Origin: an uncultured SAR86 cluster bacterium
GTDB lineage: Bacteria; Pseudomonadota; Gammaproteobacteria; Magnimaribacterales; AG-339-G14
DNA length: 35,262 nucleotides
Direction: 5' to 3'
Assembly (NCBI GenBank): GCA_902528485.1
Contig: CABZTA010000008.1
Coordinates: 1-35,262 of the forward strand
Shown piece by piece: positions 1-11,107 of the stretch (position 1 is its first letter; each line of letters begins with the position of its first letter). A program made the position numbers and the translations under genes. The notes below the pieces were generated by a model. It saw only the letters and a list, made by a program, of their open reading frames with translations, did not search any database and was not told where the DNA came from.

Positions 1-1
1 A

Positions 2-736
2 CAATATGCATCAGAGTTAAAGATGTATTTAAGCGATTTTTCTGAATCTCTCGATGAGGATAGCTTGAAAAGACTTGAAACTAATCCTTTGAGAATCTTA
101 GATTCTAAAAATGAAGAAACTCAAAAAGTTATTAAAAATGCACCCAAAATATCGTCATTTCTCAGTCAAAAATCAACTGTTAATTATGAACTAATCAAAG
201 AAGGCCTTAATGATTTAGGAATATCCTATAAAGAAGAAGAGAAATTGGTCAGAGGTCTTGATTATTATAACGATCTAGTTTTTGAATGGACTTCTCCAGA
301 TCTTGGTAGTCAAAACACTTTTTGCGGAGGAGGAAGGTATGACAGGTTATCTAAACAACTTGGCGGAAGAGATTGCCCGGCTGCTGGTTTCTCAATCGGT
401 TTGGATAGACTTGCTTTGATTACTCAAAATAAAGAATCAACTTTTTCACTGTCTCTTCAAATAATACTTACAGATGAAAGTTATGTCACAAATGGATTAA
501 AGCTTTCCCAAAAGTTGAGAAAAGATAATAAAGATTTAAGAGTTTTATTTTCTGGTTACCAATCTTCACTGAAAAATCAGCTGAAAAAAGCTGACAAGAA
601 TAATATTGATTTTGCAGTTATAATCGGCCCGGAAGAAGTGAGGTCTAACAACTTTTCACTAAAAAAATTAAAAGAAGATGAGGATCAACTTACTCTTGAA
701 TATGATCAATTAGTTAAAGAGCTCAAAAATGAATGA
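2..736 (+). CDS. hisS: Histidyl-tRNA synthetase, C-terminal part (5' truncated by window edge)
   Basis: Frame is open back to base 2 (QYASELKMYL...); motifs LVRGLDYYNDLVFEW, GGGRYDRL and AAGFSIGLDRL are class II HisRS; followed by yfgM-bamB-der as in other gammaproteobacteria. Confidence 0.95.
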   Translation, partial: QYASELKMYLSDFSESLDEDSLKRLETNPLRILDSKNEETQKVIKNAPKISSFLSQKSTVNYELIKEGLNDLGISYKEEEKLVRGLDYYNDLVFEWTSPDLGSQNTFCGGGRYDRLSKQLGGRDCPAAGFSIGLDRLALITQNKESTFSLSLQIILTDESYVTNGLKLSQKLRKDNKDLRVLFSGYQSSLKNQLKKADKNNIDFAVIIGPEEVRSNNFSLKKLKEDEDQLTLEYDQLVKELKNE

Positions 737-1376
737 AGATCCGTTTAGTTCATCTGCAGAGACTAGATTATCTGGTTTTTTTTACTGGATAAGATCTAAC
801 GCAATATCAATAATTCTTGTTTTAGTCCTTTTAGCAGGTTTATTTTTTATTTATCTTTACTTTCAAAATAAAAACGAAGAGAAATTAATTAAAGCTTTTG
901 AAGCTTATCAAAATATAATTCAATCTTTTAATAATGAGGAATCAACATTAGAAAACCTTATGCAGCAAATGGATTCAGCACAGCTCAGTATTGAAAAAAC
1001 AGTCTACGAGACTGCATCAGATCTCTTAATAGCAAAGAAAGCTTTTGACGAAGCGAATCTAGATTTAGCAAAAGGAAAACTAGTTAAGATAATCACAACC
1101 ACTGATAACTCCAATAATCCCTTGCATGATATTGCAGTGATAAGATTAGGATATATTTTGATCCAAGAAAGAAATTTTGATGAAGCAAAGAAAAATTTAG
1201 GTTCAAAATTAGATTTTTATGAACCTAAGAGGCTTGAATTACTTGGAGACATTGCAAGTTTCGAGGAATCATACAACTCAGCAAACACATATTATGAAGA
1301 GGCTATAAAAGCTACAAGCGATCAAGGATTCATAGAGTTGATGAATATAAAATTGTCACTACTTCCATCGTCTTAA
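729..1376 (+). CDS. yfgM: YfgM/RlpB-type tetratricopeptide ancillary SecYEG translocon subunit
   Basis: Single N-terminal TM segment followed by TPR-like helices; position between hisS and bamB. Confidence 0.8.
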   Translation: MNEDPFSSSAETRLSGFFYWIRSNAISIILVLVLLAGLFFIYLYFQNKNEEKLIKAFEAYQNIIQSFNNEESTLENLMQQMDSAQLSIEKTVYETASDLLIAKKAFDEANLDLAKGKLVKIITTTDNSNNPLHDIAVIRLGYILIQERNFDEAKKNLGSKLDFYEPKRLELLGDIASFEESYNSANTYYEEAIKATSDQGFIELMNIKLSLLPSS

Positions 1377-1381
1377 ATTTT

Positions 1382-2515
1382 ATGAAAAAAGCAAATTTAA
1401 TATTTTTATTGATTACTTTTTTTGTTTTGCTTGGATGTGAGTCTGATGGAGAGGAAATTAATCTACCCACCCCTTTACAAGAAATAGAATCAGAGGTGAT
1501 GAGTGAAATTCTTTGGAAAAAGAAGATTCTGAAGAATTCTATTTTTGGAAGGTTTGATATTCACTTTGACGATAACTTTTACTATTACATAACTTCCGAA
1601 GGTTTTTTAGTTAAAGGAGATTTAGGTGGCGGTCAAGAAATTTGGAAAAAAGAAATTTCCAACAGTTTTTCAGCTGGTTTAGGCCATAGTTTCAGAACAT
1701 TATTCGCTGCATCTTCGGATGGAGATGTTTTTGCTTTGGATGATGAAAACGGTGAATTGAAATGGCAAGCTAGTGTTAATACTGAAGTTCTTTCCCCGCC
1801 GGTAGCAAATGGAAGGATTGTTGCTGTGCAATCTGTAGATGGAAGAATTACGGCATTAGATTTTAAAACAGGCGAATATAAATGGGAGTATTTAGCGGTA
1901 ATCCCTCAATTGACTCTTCGAGGAACTTCAGAACCTTATTTCTCTAATAATATGCTATTTATAGGTTTTGCCAATGGAAACTTAGCAATGATTGATCCAG
2001 ACTCAGGAGTAGTAAGATGGGAAATTCCTATGACTCTAAATGAAGCAAGTTCGGAATTTGAAAGAATTATAGATGTGGATGCTAAACCGCTAATAACCTC
2101 AGGATTAGCAATAGGAGCTGCTTATCAAGGAAGTATTTCTGCTATTGAAATTCAATCTAGTAGAACTGTTTGGCGACAAGATTCATCGATCTTTCAAGAT
2201 TTTATCTCTTACAGAGGAGATATTTTCTTCGTTGATGAGTTTGATGAGATTTTTTCTCACAGGACTGTGAATGGCGATTTAGAGTGGAAAAATTCTGAAC
2301 TAAAATATAGAGAACTAACAAAACCTATCAGATACAAGGATTATCTGGTTGTTGGCGATTTAGAAGGTTTTATTCATTTTGTTGACATGAAAACTGGCAA
2401 TTTGGTTGGCAGAACACAACCAACTAAAAATAAATTAGTTTCACTATTTTCCAAGGATAGCTTTTTATTTGGAGTTGATTTCAAGGGCGCTTCCTTTTTA
2501 CTTTCTGTAAAATAA
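1382..2515 (+). CDS. bamB: Outer membrane assembly lipoprotein BamB (PQQ-like beta-propeller)
   Basis: Lipobox-like LLGC near N-terminus, repeated propeller strands (GEYKWEY, GVVRWEI), synteny. Confidence 0.9.
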   Translation: MKKANLIFLLITFFVLLGCESDGEEINLPTPLQEIESEVMSEILWKKKILKNSIFGRFDIHFDDNFYYYITSEGFLVKGDLGGGQEIWKKEISNSFSAGLGHSFRTLFAASSDGDVFALDDENGELKWQASVNTEVLSPPVANGRIVAVQSVDGRITALDFKTGEYKWEYLAVIPQLTLRGTSEPYFSNNMLFIGFANGNLAMIDPDSGVVRWEIPMTLNEASSEFERIIDVDAKPLITSGLAIGAAYQGSISAIEIQSSRTVWRQDSSIFQDFISYRGDIFFVDEFDEIFSHRTVNGDLEWKNSELKYRELTKPIRYKDYLVVGDLEGFIHFVDMKTGNLVGRTQPTKNKLVSLFSKDSFLFGVDFKGASFLLSVK

Positions 2516-2529
2516 ACCGAAAAGCAGTT

Positions 2530-3906
2530 ATGAAACCAATTATTACGATATTGGGCAAACCAAATGTAGGAAAATCTTCCCTCTTTAATGCTTTATTAGG
2601 AAATAATGAATCTCTTGTTGCCAACATTGAAGGCCTTACAAGAGACAAACAATACGCAAATCTAATTATAAATAACAGAAGTTATGTACTCGTTGATACT
2701 GGAGGAATAGGCCTCACAGAAAATGAGATTGATTTTGCTGTAACAAAGTCATCGTTAAGTTCTTTTGAAGAATCTGATTTAATTATTGCTTTATTTGACT
2801 CATCTACCAATTTATCAAAAATAGACGCAGAGATCCTGAATTACATAAGAAAAGCATCTGTTCCTTTTATTCCAGTTCTAAATAAATGTGATCTAAAAGA
2901 AAGTGAAAACAATAAAGATCTTTATTACAAGGAAGGATTTCAAAATATTATTGAAATCTCAGTCACAAAAAAACAAGGAATAAGATCTCTTGAGAAAAAA
3001 ATAGAGGAAATTTTTCCTTCTGAAGAGCAAGAAGATGAAGCCAGTCAAATTAATTTGAGAGTCGGAATAATTGGGAAACCAAATGCCGGAAAATCAACTT
3101 TTTTTAACGAACTACTTCAAGCAGAAAGATCTTTAGTAGATAAATCCGCTGGTACAACAAGAGATTCAATCTCACATAAGTTAGACATAAATAAGGCTGA
3201 AATTATTCTTACCGACACAGCGGGAATCAAAAGAAAAAGTAAATTGAATGATCAAATAGATAATTTGATCACAAGGGAATCAATAACTACCTTGAAAAAT
3301 GTTGATGGTGTTGTATTTCTTATAGACGTTCAGAATTCCATATCAGATCAAGATCTTCAAATTATCTCCCTATGTCTAACTTCAGGAAAGCCAATCGTCA
3401 TAGGCTTAAATAAAAGTGAGAATCTTAGTAAAACAGATAAATTAATCTTTAAAAAAGAAATTAACAGAAGACTATCTTTTGCTAATCATTTAGAAAGTAA
3501 ATTTATTTCCGCAAAAAAAAATATAGGAACAAAAGCTTTAGTTAGAGGCTTAATCAAGATAATAAAAAACTCCAGAAACAAAATATCAAAAAAAGAATTA
3601 AATAATATTCTAGAAAGAATTGTAGAAAAAAATCCGCCACCAATTTCAGGCAGATTTAGACCAAACCTCAAATTTGTCCAGTTGTTATCGAATAGACCTT
3701 TCACCATTTCAATTCATGGAAATAAACTAAAAGATATAAGTAATTCCTACACGAAATACATTGAAAAACAATTCAGAAAAGCTCTTGATTTAAAAGGTGT
3801 TCCAATCAAAATTTCCTATAAGACTGACGATAATCCTTTTAAGGAAAAAAAGAACAAGTTGACAGAAAGACAATTAAAAAAGAGGGCAAGAATAAGAAGG
3901 CGTTGA
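2530..3906 (+). CDS. der: Ribosome-associated GTPase Der (EngA)
   Basis: Two tandem G domains: GKPNVGKSS and GKPNAGKST, DTGG and DTAG, NKCD; C-terminal KH-like domain. Confidence 0.97.
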   Translation: MKPIITILGKPNVGKSSLFNALLGNNESLVANIEGLTRDKQYANLIINNRSYVLVDTGGIGLTENEIDFAVTKSSLSSFEESDLIIALFDSSTNLSKIDAEILNYIRKASVPFIPVLNKCDLKESENNKDLYYKEGFQNIIEISVTKKQGIRSLEKKIEEIFPSEEQEDEASQINLRVGIIGKPNAGKSTFFNELLQAERSLVDKSAGTTRDSISHKLDINKAEIILTDTAGIKRKSKLNDQIDNLITRESITTLKNVDGVVFLIDVQNSISDQDLQIISLCLTSGKPIVIGLNKSENLSKTDKLIFKKEINRRLSFANHLESKFISAKKNIGTKALVRGLIKIIKNSRNKISKKELNNILERIVEKNPPPISGRFRPNLKFVQLLSNRPFTISIHGNKLKDISNSYTKYIEKQFRKALDLKGVPIKISYKTDDNPFKEKKNKLTERQLKKRARIRRR

Positions 3907-3930
3907 TCGTTTTGTTTTAAGCATTATAAT
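3903..3930 (+). promoter_or_regulatory. Candidate sigma70 promoter for sdhCDAB (TTGATC-N16-TATAAT)
   Basis: TTGATC at 3903-3908, TATAAT at 3925-3930, in the short gap before sdhC. Confidence 0.5.
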
Positions 3931-3953
3931 TCACCTGCCCGCCAATAAATAAA

Positions 3954-4325
3954 ATGTTAAAACAGCCAGTTAATTTAAATTTATTCACCATTCAGTTTCC
4001 AATCACTGCCTTATCCTCTATTTCGCATCGAATCTCTGGAGTAATTTTATTTTTTTTAACTTTTCCTTTCATTTCACTGATATTAGTTGCAATTCAATCT
4101 CAAGACGGATTTGATTACGCATCAATTTTAATGTCTCACTTTGTCATGAAATCGGCATTGACTTTATACGTCGCTGCAATCGTTTATCACTTTTTCTCTG
4201 GGTTGAGGCATTTGACAATGGATTTTGGATATTGGGAGACACTGAAGGCCTCTAGATACAGTGCTATGGGCGTGTATATTTTATTTTTGGCTGTCACAAT
4301 ATTTTTTAGTCTTTTGATATGGTAA
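3954..4325 (+). CDS. sdhC: Succinate dehydrogenase cytochrome b556 subunit
   Basis: SISHRISGVILF and HFFSGLRHLTMDFG motifs; three TM segments; directly upstream of sdhDAB. Confidence 0.95.
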   Translation: MLKQPVNLNLFTIQFPITALSSISHRISGVILFFLTFPFISLILVAIQSQDGFDYASILMSHFVMKSALTLYVAAIVYHFFSGLRHLTMDFGYWETLKASRYSAMGVYILFLAVTIFFSLLIW

Positions 4326-4684
4326 CCAAATTAAGATCATTTAAGAGAACGGGCGTTTTTGAGTTTTTTGTCATAAGGCTCACGGCAGCTTTTCAGGCAC
4401 TCTATTTTTTGGTTATATCCTTCTATTGGTTTCAGGTTGAACCTGTTAATTTTTTAGATTTAGCGGCATTATTTGACAATATTTTGATTAGGATTTGGAC
4501 CTTTTTGATACTTATATCAATTTCCTATCATGCAATGTCTGGAATGTTGAATATTGCACATGATTATTTAACTTCAAGACTTTTAGGAAGCGTATCAGGA
4601 TTTATAAAGAACTCCTTTCTGGCTTTATGTTGGATGCAAGTTTTAGGTTTAATTACGGTAGGAATTTTATTAATAGTGAGTTAG
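4319..4684 (+). CDS. sdhD: Succinate dehydrogenase membrane anchor subunit
   Basis: Three TM segments, [15 protein letters not shown] motif, synteny. Confidence 0.9.
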   Translation: MVTKLRSFKRTGVFEFFVIRLTAAFQALYFLVISFYWFQVEPVNFLDLAALFDNILIRIWTFLILISISYHAMSGMLNIAHDYLTSRLLGSVSGFIKNSFLALCWMQVLGLITVGILLIVS

Positions 4685-4688
4685 CTCT

Positions 4689-6494
4689 ATGGCAATGAAT
4701 GGTAAAGGTGAGGAATTAGACGCAAGTAAACTAAAAGTATTAGAGTACGATGGCATTGTAGTTGGAGGCGGTGGATCTGGCCTAATGGCTTCATTGCAAT
4801 TGGCCCAATCTGGTTTTAAAACCGCTGTAGTTTCAAAAGTTTTTCCTACGAGATCTCATACTGTTTCTGCTCAAGGAGGTATAACTTGCGCAATACAAAG
4901 TGCCGATCCAGACGATGACTGGAGATGGCATATGTATGACACTGTCAAGGGATCAGACTTTATTGGCGATCAGGATTCTATCGAGTACATGTGTCAAGAA
5001 GGCCCCAAAGCAGTTTTTGAGCTTGAGCACATGGGATTACCTTTTTCTAGAACAGAGGAAGGAAAAATTTATCAGAGAGCTTTTGGAGGCCAATCAAAAG
5101 ATTATGGAAAAGGAGGTCAAGCAGAGAGGACTTGTGCAGCCGCAGATAGAACTGGCCATGCTCTATTGCATACTCTTTATCAAGCAAACCTCAAGGCAGG
5201 AACAAATTTTTTAAGTGAATGGTTTGCAGTGGATCTCGTTAAAAATGGCGATAATCAAGTAGTTGGAGTTATAGCTTTTGAAATTGAGACCGGAGAGCCT
5301 TATTTTCTTAAGTCTAAAGCCACAGTCCTAGCAACAGGCGGAGCAGGAAGAATATATCAAACGACATCTAACGCGATGATTAACACTGGTGATGGCACAG
5401 GAATGGTTTTAAGAGCCGGCTTCCCAGTTCAAGACATGGAGATGTGGCAGTTTCATCCTACTGGAATTTATGGCCATGGTACTTTAGTTACAGAAGGATG
5501 CAGAGGTGAGGGCGGCTACCTAGTGAACAAAGATGGTGAACGATTCATGGAAAGATATGCACCCAATTATAAAGATCTTGCTAGTAGAGACGTAGTTGCA
5601 AGATCAATGATGTTAGAAATTCTAGAAGGTAGAGGATGTGGACCTAATGCAGATCACGTTTATCTTAAATTAGACCACCTCGGACCTGAGATTGTTCATA
5701 AAAGACTTCCAGGTATAACAGAGCTTTCTAAAACATTTGCCCACGTTGATCCTGTAGAACACCCCATTCCCGTCGTGCCAACTTGCCACTATGCAATGGG
5801 AGGAATACCAACTAATGTTCATGGGCAAGTACTAACTCAAGCAACAGATGGAACTGATAATGTCGTTCACGGTCTCTATGCAGCAGGAGAGGCAGCTTGC
5901 GTTTCTGTTCACGGCGGTAATAGATTGGGCGGCAATTCTCTCTTAGATCTTATTGTTTTTGGAAGATCTGCCGGACTTCATATCGAGAATTCGCTTAAGG
6001 ATGGAATAACATTATCTAAAGCTACAAATGACGACATTGATCAGGCTTTAGTTAACCTCAACAGAGTAAACATCAGCTCAACAGGTGAGGATGTTGCAAG
6101 CATAAAATCTGAACTACAAAAGAATATGCAATTGAACTTTGGTGTATTCAGAACTGGTGACTTAATGGAGAAAGGATTAGTAGAGTTAGAAAACATCAGA
6201 GAAAAAACGCAAAATATTCATTTAACAGATAAATCGTCTAGATTTAATACTGCAAGAGTCGAGGCATTGGAGCTTCTTAATCTAATGGAAGTTGCTCAAG
6301 CAACTGCTGTTAGTGCTAATGAAAGAAAAGAAAGTAGAGGAGCTCATGCAAGGGATGACTTCCAGGATAGAGACGATGAGAATTGGTTAAAACATTCTAT
6401 TTATTTTGCTGACACTAAAGAAGTAACAAAAAGAGACGTAAACTTCCGCCCTAAAATTGTTCAGGCCTTTCAACCAATTGTGAGAAGTTATTAA
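4689..6494 (+). CDS. sdhA: Succinate dehydrogenase flavoprotein subunit
   Basis: [13 protein letters not shown] motif, [10 protein letters not shown] flavinylation region, [21 protein letters not shown]. Confidence 0.98.
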   Translation: MAMNGKGEELDASKLKVLEYDGIVVGGGGSGLMASLQLAQSGFKTAVVSKVFPTRSHTVSAQGGITCAIQSADPDDDWRWHMYDTVKGSDFIGDQDSIEYMCQEGPKAVFELEHMGLPFSRTEEGKIYQRAFGGQSKDYGKGGQAERTCAAADRTGHALLHTLYQANLKAGTNFLSEWFAVDLVKNGDNQVVGVIAFEIETGEPYFLKSKATVLATGGAGRIYQTTSNAMINTGDGTGMVLRAGFPVQDMEMWQFHPTGIYGHGTLVTEGCRGEGGYLVNKDGERFMERYAPNYKDLASRDVVARSMMLEILEGRGCGPNADHVYLKLDHLGPEIVHKRLPGITELSKTFAHVDPVEHPIPVVPTCHYAMGGIPTNVHGQVLTQATDGTDNVVHGLYAAGEAACVSVHGGNRLGGNSLLDLIVFGRSAGLHIENSLKDGITLSKATNDDIDQALVNLNRVNISSTGEDVASIKSELQKNMQLNFGVFRTGDLMEKGLVELENIREKTQNIHLTDKSSRFNTARVEALELLNLMEVAQATAVSANERKESRGAHARDDFQDRDDENWLKHSIYFADTKEVTKRDVNFRPKIVQAFQPIVRSY

Positions 6495-6495
6495 G

Positions 6496-7233
6496 ATGGA
6501 CGCAATTGCATCAAAATCTATTTCCTCAATAAATCTCTCTATTTATAGATATGATCCAGACAGTGGAAAAAAGCCCTTCATGCAAGATTTATTAATCGAT
6601 ATTCCTGAAGGTCAAGACATCATGGTTTTGGATCTTTTGAATATAGCTAAAGAACAAGATCCAAGCATATCTTTCAGAAGATCCTGCGGCGAAGGCGTGT
6701 GCGGTTCAGATGGAATGAATATCAATGGTAAGAATGGATTGGGCTGTATTACTCCATTATCAGAAGCTTTGAGAGGAAATAAAATTGTCCTTAGACCATT
6801 ACCTGGACTGCCTGTGATTAAAGATTTAATTGTTGATATGAAGCAGTTTGTAGATCAGTACAAAAAAATCAAACCATACTTGATCAATGATGAAGAGAAA
6901 CCAGAAAAAGAAATCAAACAATCAGTTGAAGAAAGAGAGAAACTTGACGGGCTCTATGAATGTATTATGTGTGGATGCTGTTCAACAGCTTGTCCTTCAT
7001 TTTGGTGGAATCCTGATAAGTTTTTGGGTCCTGCAGCTCTTCTTCAGGCGCATAGATTCATTAGCGACAGTAGGGATACTGCTACCGAAGAAAGACTTGA
7101 TCAACTCGAAGATGCTTTCAGTGTATTTAAATGTCACGGAATCATGAATTGCGTTTCCGTATGTCCAAAGGGCCTCAATCCCACAAAGGCAATCAACGAA
7201 ATAAAGAAAAAATTAGTGAAAAGAGCTTTATAA
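6496..7233 (+). CDS. sdhB: Succinate dehydrogenase iron-sulfur subunit
   Basis: SCGEGVCGSDGMNING 2Fe-2S region, CIMCGCCSTACPS and CHGIMNCVSVCPKGLNP clusters. Confidence 0.98.
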   Translation: MDAIASKSISSINLSIYRYDPDSGKKPFMQDLLIDIPEGQDIMVLDLLNIAKEQDPSISFRRSCGEGVCGSDGMNINGKNGLGCITPLSEALRGNKIVLRPLPGLPVIKDLIVDMKQFVDQYKKIKPYLINDEEKPEKEIKQSVEEREKLDGLYECIMCGCCSTACPSFWWNPDKFLGPAALLQAHRFISDSRDTATEERLDQLEDAFSVFKCHGIMNCVSVCPKGLNPTKAINEIKKKLVKRAL

Positions 7234-7240
7234 TAAAAGC

Positions 7241-8398
7241 TTGAACATTCACGAATATCAATCAAAACAGATTTTCAAAGAGTACGGACTTCCAGTACCA
7301 AATTTTTTAACTGCAAATACAACCGAAGAGGTTTTAGCTTCTGCAAAGGAAATCTCAGATACAAATTGGGTTGTTAAAGCTCAAGTTCATGCTGGGGGAA
7401 GAGGAAAAGCAGGTGGAGTGAAAGTAACGGATAACTTGAGAGAAGTTGAAGAGTTTGCAGATAAATGGATAAACAATAAGTTGGTAACTTACCAGACAGA
7501 TGATCAGGGTCAGCCAGTTTCTTGTATTTTAGTAGAGGAGTGTACTGAGATAAAAGAAGAATTTTATCTTGGAGCAGTAATAGATAGATCAACAAGATCC
7601 CTTGCAATCATGGCTTCTCCTGAGGGAGGCATGGATATTGAGAAAGTAGCAGAAGATCATCCCGAAAAAATATTTAAAGTCTTTCTTAAATCTCCATCAG
7701 TAGGAACTGAAGATCATTTACCTCTTGCAGAAGGTCTTGGATTATCAGAAGAACAAACAATAGAATTCAAAGATATTTTCAGCAACTTAGTAAAACTTTT
7801 TTTTGAAAAAGATCTGTCTTTGGTTGAGATAAACCCTCTAGTTCTAAATGTATCAGGTAATTTAGTATGCTTGGATGGAAAAATTAATATCGATTCTAAT
7901 GCTCTGTTTAGACAAGATGAAATTCTAGAATTAAGAGATATTTCTCAAGAGGAAGAAAAGGAGTTAAGAGCTTCTGATTGGGATTTAAACTATGTTTCTC
8001 TTGAAGGAAACATTGGTTGTTTAGTAAATGGAGCAGGCCTCGCAATGGCGACTATGGACATCATTAAATTAGCTGGAGGAGAGCCAGCAAATTTTTTAGA
8101 TGTTGGCGGTGCAGTTGATGAGAAAAGAGTTGCCGAGGCATTTAAAATCATCTTAGAAGATGAGAACGTAAAAGCAATATTAGTAAATATATTTGGCGGC
8201 ATTGTAAGGTGCGATGTGGTTGCTGAAGGAATAATTTCTGCTGTAGAGGGGGTGGGCGTAGATGTTCCGGTAGTCGTCAGGCTTAAAGGGAATAATTCTG
8301 AGATTGCAAAGGAAATGCTGGCTAAAACTAACTTAAATATCATAGCTGCAACTGAATTATCTGAAGCTGCAGCAAAAGCTGCAGAAATAGTTAAATGA
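7241..8398 (+). CDS. sucC: Succinyl-CoA ligase (ADP-forming) beta subunit; TTG start
   Basis: [52 protein letters not shown]; start codon TTG at 7241. Confidence 0.97.
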   Translation: MNIHEYQSKQIFKEYGLPVPNFLTANTTEEVLASAKEISDTNWVVKAQVHAGGRGKAGGVKVTDNLREVEEFADKWINNKLVTYQTDDQGQPVSCILVEECTEIKEEFYLGAVIDRSTRSLAIMASPEGGMDIEKVAEDHPEKIFKVFLKSPSVGTEDHLPLAEGLGLSEEQTIEFKDIFSNLVKLFFEKDLSLVEINPLVLNVSGNLVCLDGKINIDSNALFRQDEILELRDISQEEEKELRASDWDLNYVSLEGNIGCLVNGAGLAMATMDIIKLAGGEPANFLDVGGAVDEKRVAEAFKIILEDENVKAILVNIFGGIVRCDVVAEGIISAVEGVGVDVPVVVRLKGNNSEIAKEMLAKTNLNIIAATELSEAAAKAAEIVK

Positions 8399-9261
8399 GT
8401 ATCCTCGTTAATAAAGACACCAAAGTAATTTGTCAGGGCTTCACTGGTTCTCAAGCCACTCTGCATTGTTCTCAAGCCATTGATTATGGGACATGCATCA
8501 TCGGAGGAGTAACACCAGGAAAGGGTGGAGAAAGACATTTAGACCTTCCTGTATTTAATTCTGCAAAAGAAGCTCAGCAAGAGTTGGAAATAGATGCAAC
8601 AATCATTTTTGTTCCCGCAAAGTTTTGTAAAGATTCTGTTCAAGAGGCTATAGATGCAGAAATTCCATTGATCATTTGTATTACTGAGGGAATACCTACC
8701 CTAGACATGATGAAGTTAAAACAAAATGCAGACTCTGCAGGTTGCAGAATTATTGGTCCAAACTGTCCTGGTGTTATTACGCCAGATCAATGCAAACTTG
8801 GAATTATGCCTGGGTATATTCATAAGTCCGGGAAAATAGGAATTGTCTCAAGATCAGGAACTCTAACTTATGAAGCTGTTGATCAGACTACCCAAGCTGG
8901 TTTAGGTCAAAGCAGTTGTGTAGGAATTGGTGGAGATCCCATCCCAGGATCAAGTTTTATTGATATTTTGCAGCTTTTTGAAGAAGATTCGGAAACAGAA
9001 GGAATCGTAATGGTAGGTGAAATTGGAGGAACTGCCGAAGAAGAGGCTGCTGAGTTTATCCAGTCAAATGTTTCCAAACCTGTGGTTGCATACATTGCAG
9101 GAGTAAGTGCTCCCTCTGGAAAAAGAATGGGGCATGCTGGAGCAATAATTGCTGGCGGAAAAGGAACAGCAGAAGATAAATTCTTAGCTCTTGAAAAAGC
9201 TGGAGTTCATACAACTAGAAGCCCTGCTAAAATAGGAGAAGAAATAAGCAAACTAGTATGA
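8395..9261 (+). CDS. sucD: Succinyl-CoA ligase alpha subunit
   Basis: [37 protein letters not shown] active-site His region. Confidence 0.97.
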   Translation: MSILVNKDTKVICQGFTGSQATLHCSQAIDYGTCIIGGVTPGKGGERHLDLPVFNSAKEAQQELEIDATIIFVPAKFCKDSVQEAIDAEIPLIICITEGIPTLDMMKLKQNADSAGCRIIGPNCPGVITPDQCKLGIMPGYIHKSGKIGIVSRSGTLTYEAVDQTTQAGLGQSSCVGIGGDPIPGSSFIDILQLFEEDSETEGIVMVGEIGGTAEEEAAEFIQSNVSKPVVAYIAGVSAPSGKRMGHAGAIIAGGKGTAEDKFLALEKAGVHTTRSPAKIGEEISKLV

Positions 9262-9881
9262 AAAATTTCCATTGGTATTTTTTCATTTTCTTTTATTCAA
9301 TTTTTTTTATCTGGTACTCAAATCTTTCAGGTCCATTGAATAATGAAGAGATTGATTTCTTTATGGAAGTCATTTCTGAAAGAAGCGGCAACGATGAACA
9401 AAGCATTCAACGTTTAAGAAAATTTATGGAAGAAGACGACGGAAAAGATTTCTTCATGGTTAACTTTTTAGACTACAACCAATCTCCACAAACAATGCCA
9501 GCAACCGGTAAAGGAGCATCTTCCTCAAATCTTATGAATTACTATATGGAATATATGTATCCTGAAATGTTTAAAAGAGCATCTCACCCAGTTTTTTTCT
9601 CTGATGTTTTTTTTCCTGCCATGGATATTGTTTCTGCTGAAGGCATGGAGGATTGGGATAACGTAGCATTTGTAAGGTATAGAAGCAGAAAAGATATGCT
9701 AGAAATTGGTCTTAACCCAATTTTTGATGAAAGGCATCTTTATAAGATAGAAGCTTTAGACAAAACAATAGCCATACCAGTAGAAACGCCTTTCTTAAAC
9801 GATTTAAGATTTATTTTATTTTTTCTTTTACTGACTTTAGGCTTATTAATCGAGCGGATTCGAAGTTGGTTTTATTTATGA
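9258..9881 (+). CDS. Small membrane protein with N- and C-terminal TM segments flanking a DUF1330-like (dimeric alpha-beta barrel) segment; function unknown
   Basis: ATGA overlap with the sucD stop; N-terminal [13 protein letters not shown] and C-terminal [14 protein letters not shown]; middle [12 protein letters not shown]...[21 protein letters not shown] resembles DUF1330. Confidence 0.7.
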   Translation: MKNFHWYFFIFFYSIFFIWYSNLSGPLNNEEIDFFMEVISERSGNDEQSIQRLRKFMEEDDGKDFFMVNFLDYNQSPQTMPATGKGASSSNLMNYYMEYMYPEMFKRASHPVFFSDVFFPAMDIVSAEGMEDWDNVAFVRYRSRKDMLEIGLNPIFDERHLYKIEALDKTIAIPVETPFLNDLRFILFFLLLTLGLLIERIRSWFYL

Positions 9882-11005
9882 GGTGTAACTAAATACTTTT
9901 CCCCAGTAGCCTGTTTTGCGTAAGTCAGAATTGAATCTGCATCCAACATCTCAGAAAGAGAAACTTCCTTAGTATAGTTACTAGCAAAAGTTGTCGTAAT
10001 CTCATCAGCCACGCGCTGCCTCATCTTTTGGAAAATTTCATTTCCTGCTTTTGCAATAAAAGGAGTCAGAAGCCATCCGCCAAGACCCCAATTGAGTCCA
10101 TAAGATCTATTTAAAACCGTTGGAGTAGGGTCTAAACCACCATAAATATAAACTTGTTTGTAAGTATCTGAGCCATAGCGGCTATATTCTTTCATATTTC
10201 TATTTGCAGCAGTTTCCATAGCAGATAATATTTGACCTGCTAATTTACCTTCATTACCTCCACCTGTTGCATCAAATCCGAGAGTGGCATTATTTTCAGC
10301 TATTGCATCAATGAGACTTTCCATGAAATTGTCATTTGTAAAGTTACAAACATGAGTAGCTCCCAGATCTTTGAGTAATTTTTCATGTTCTTCTTTTCTA
10401 ACAATGTTTACCAGAGGAATGCTATCTGCCAAGCAAATCTTAATTAGCATCTGACCTAAGTTTGAAGCAGCAGCTGTATGAACAAGAGAGGAGTGATTTT
10501 CCATTTTCATGGTTTCAATAAATCCTAGAGCAGTAAGAGGATTCACGAATGAAGAAGCAGCATCTTTAGATGATGTACCTTCATGCATCACAAGACAACT
10601 CTGTGCAGGTAAACATCTATATTGTGAGTACATTGCTCCGCCAGCGACACCAACAGTTTTGCCAATCATTTCCTTTGCATCTTTTCCTGCATCAATAACT
10701 TCTCCAGCACCTTCATTTCCAACTTGCATTGATTTATCTAATCTTGCCTGCATGGTCCTTAGCAGTTTTGGATGAACGTTCATAGTTGCTTTTTTGTCAT
10801 CACCTTCGCCTTCAACTTTCAAAGATGTGACATCGGCAGCAAAACTTATTAATAATCCAAGATCTGAAGGATTTATTGGAGAAGCTTCAACCTTAATTAA
10901 AACCTCATGATCTTTAGGTTTTGGAATCTCCGAAGAGGAAATGGATAAAGTTAATAATCCATCCGAGTTGATTTCAGACCTAATTTCTTTTGACACTTCT
11001 CCCAT
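9872..11005 (-). CDS. Zinc-type/quinone-oxidoreductase-like medium-chain dehydrogenase (MDR superfamily)
   Basis: GroES-like N-terminal domain (EVLIKVEASPINPSDLG), VGNEGAGEVIDAG, Rossmann region HTAAASNLGQMLIK. Confidence 0.85.
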   Translation of the reverse strand: MGEVSKEIRSEINSDGLLTLSISSSEIPKPKDHEVLIKVEASPINPSDLGLLISFAADVTSLKVEGEGDDKKATMNVHPKLLRTMQARLDKSMQVGNEGAGEVIDAGKDAKEMIGKTVGVAGGAMYSQYRCLPAQSCLVMHEGTSSKDAASSFVNPLTALGFIETMKMENHSSLVHTAAASNLGQMLIKICLADSIPLVNIVRKEEHEKLLKDLGATHVCNFTNDNFMESLIDAIAENNATLGFDATGGGNEGKLAGQILSAMETAANRNMKEYSRYGSDTYKQVYIYGGLDPTPTVLNRSYGLNWGLGGWLLTPFIAKAGNEIFQKMRQRVADEITTTFASNYTKEVSLSEMLDADSILTYAKQATGEKYLVTPHK

Positions 11006-11023
11006 TATTTTATCTCCCTTGAT

Positions 11024-11107
11024 TTAAGAAAAAAGCTGGACTACAGCTAGGACCAACATTACAGATAAAGTCATGTAGATCATCGAGCTTAAGATGAGTT
11101 TTTTCAT
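11024..11107 (-). CDS. 27-aa putative single-TM mini-protein MKKLILSSMIYMTLSVMLVLAVVQLFS, not in the supplied ORF list
   Basis: ATG at 11107-11105 overlaps the tusA stop (ATGA); stop TAA at 11026-11024; hydrophobic; ends just before the MDR gene. Confidence 0.45.
   Translation of the reverse strand: MKKLILSSMIYMTLSVMLVLAVVQLFS

Noticed and set aside
4900-5214. 104-aa ORF in another frame inside sdhA
   Set aside because: sdhA is clearly the coding frame; no recognisable product.
7990-8538. 182-aa antisense ORF over sucC/sucD
   Set aside because: Shadow of two conserved coding genes; low-complexity Ser/Thr/Ala product.
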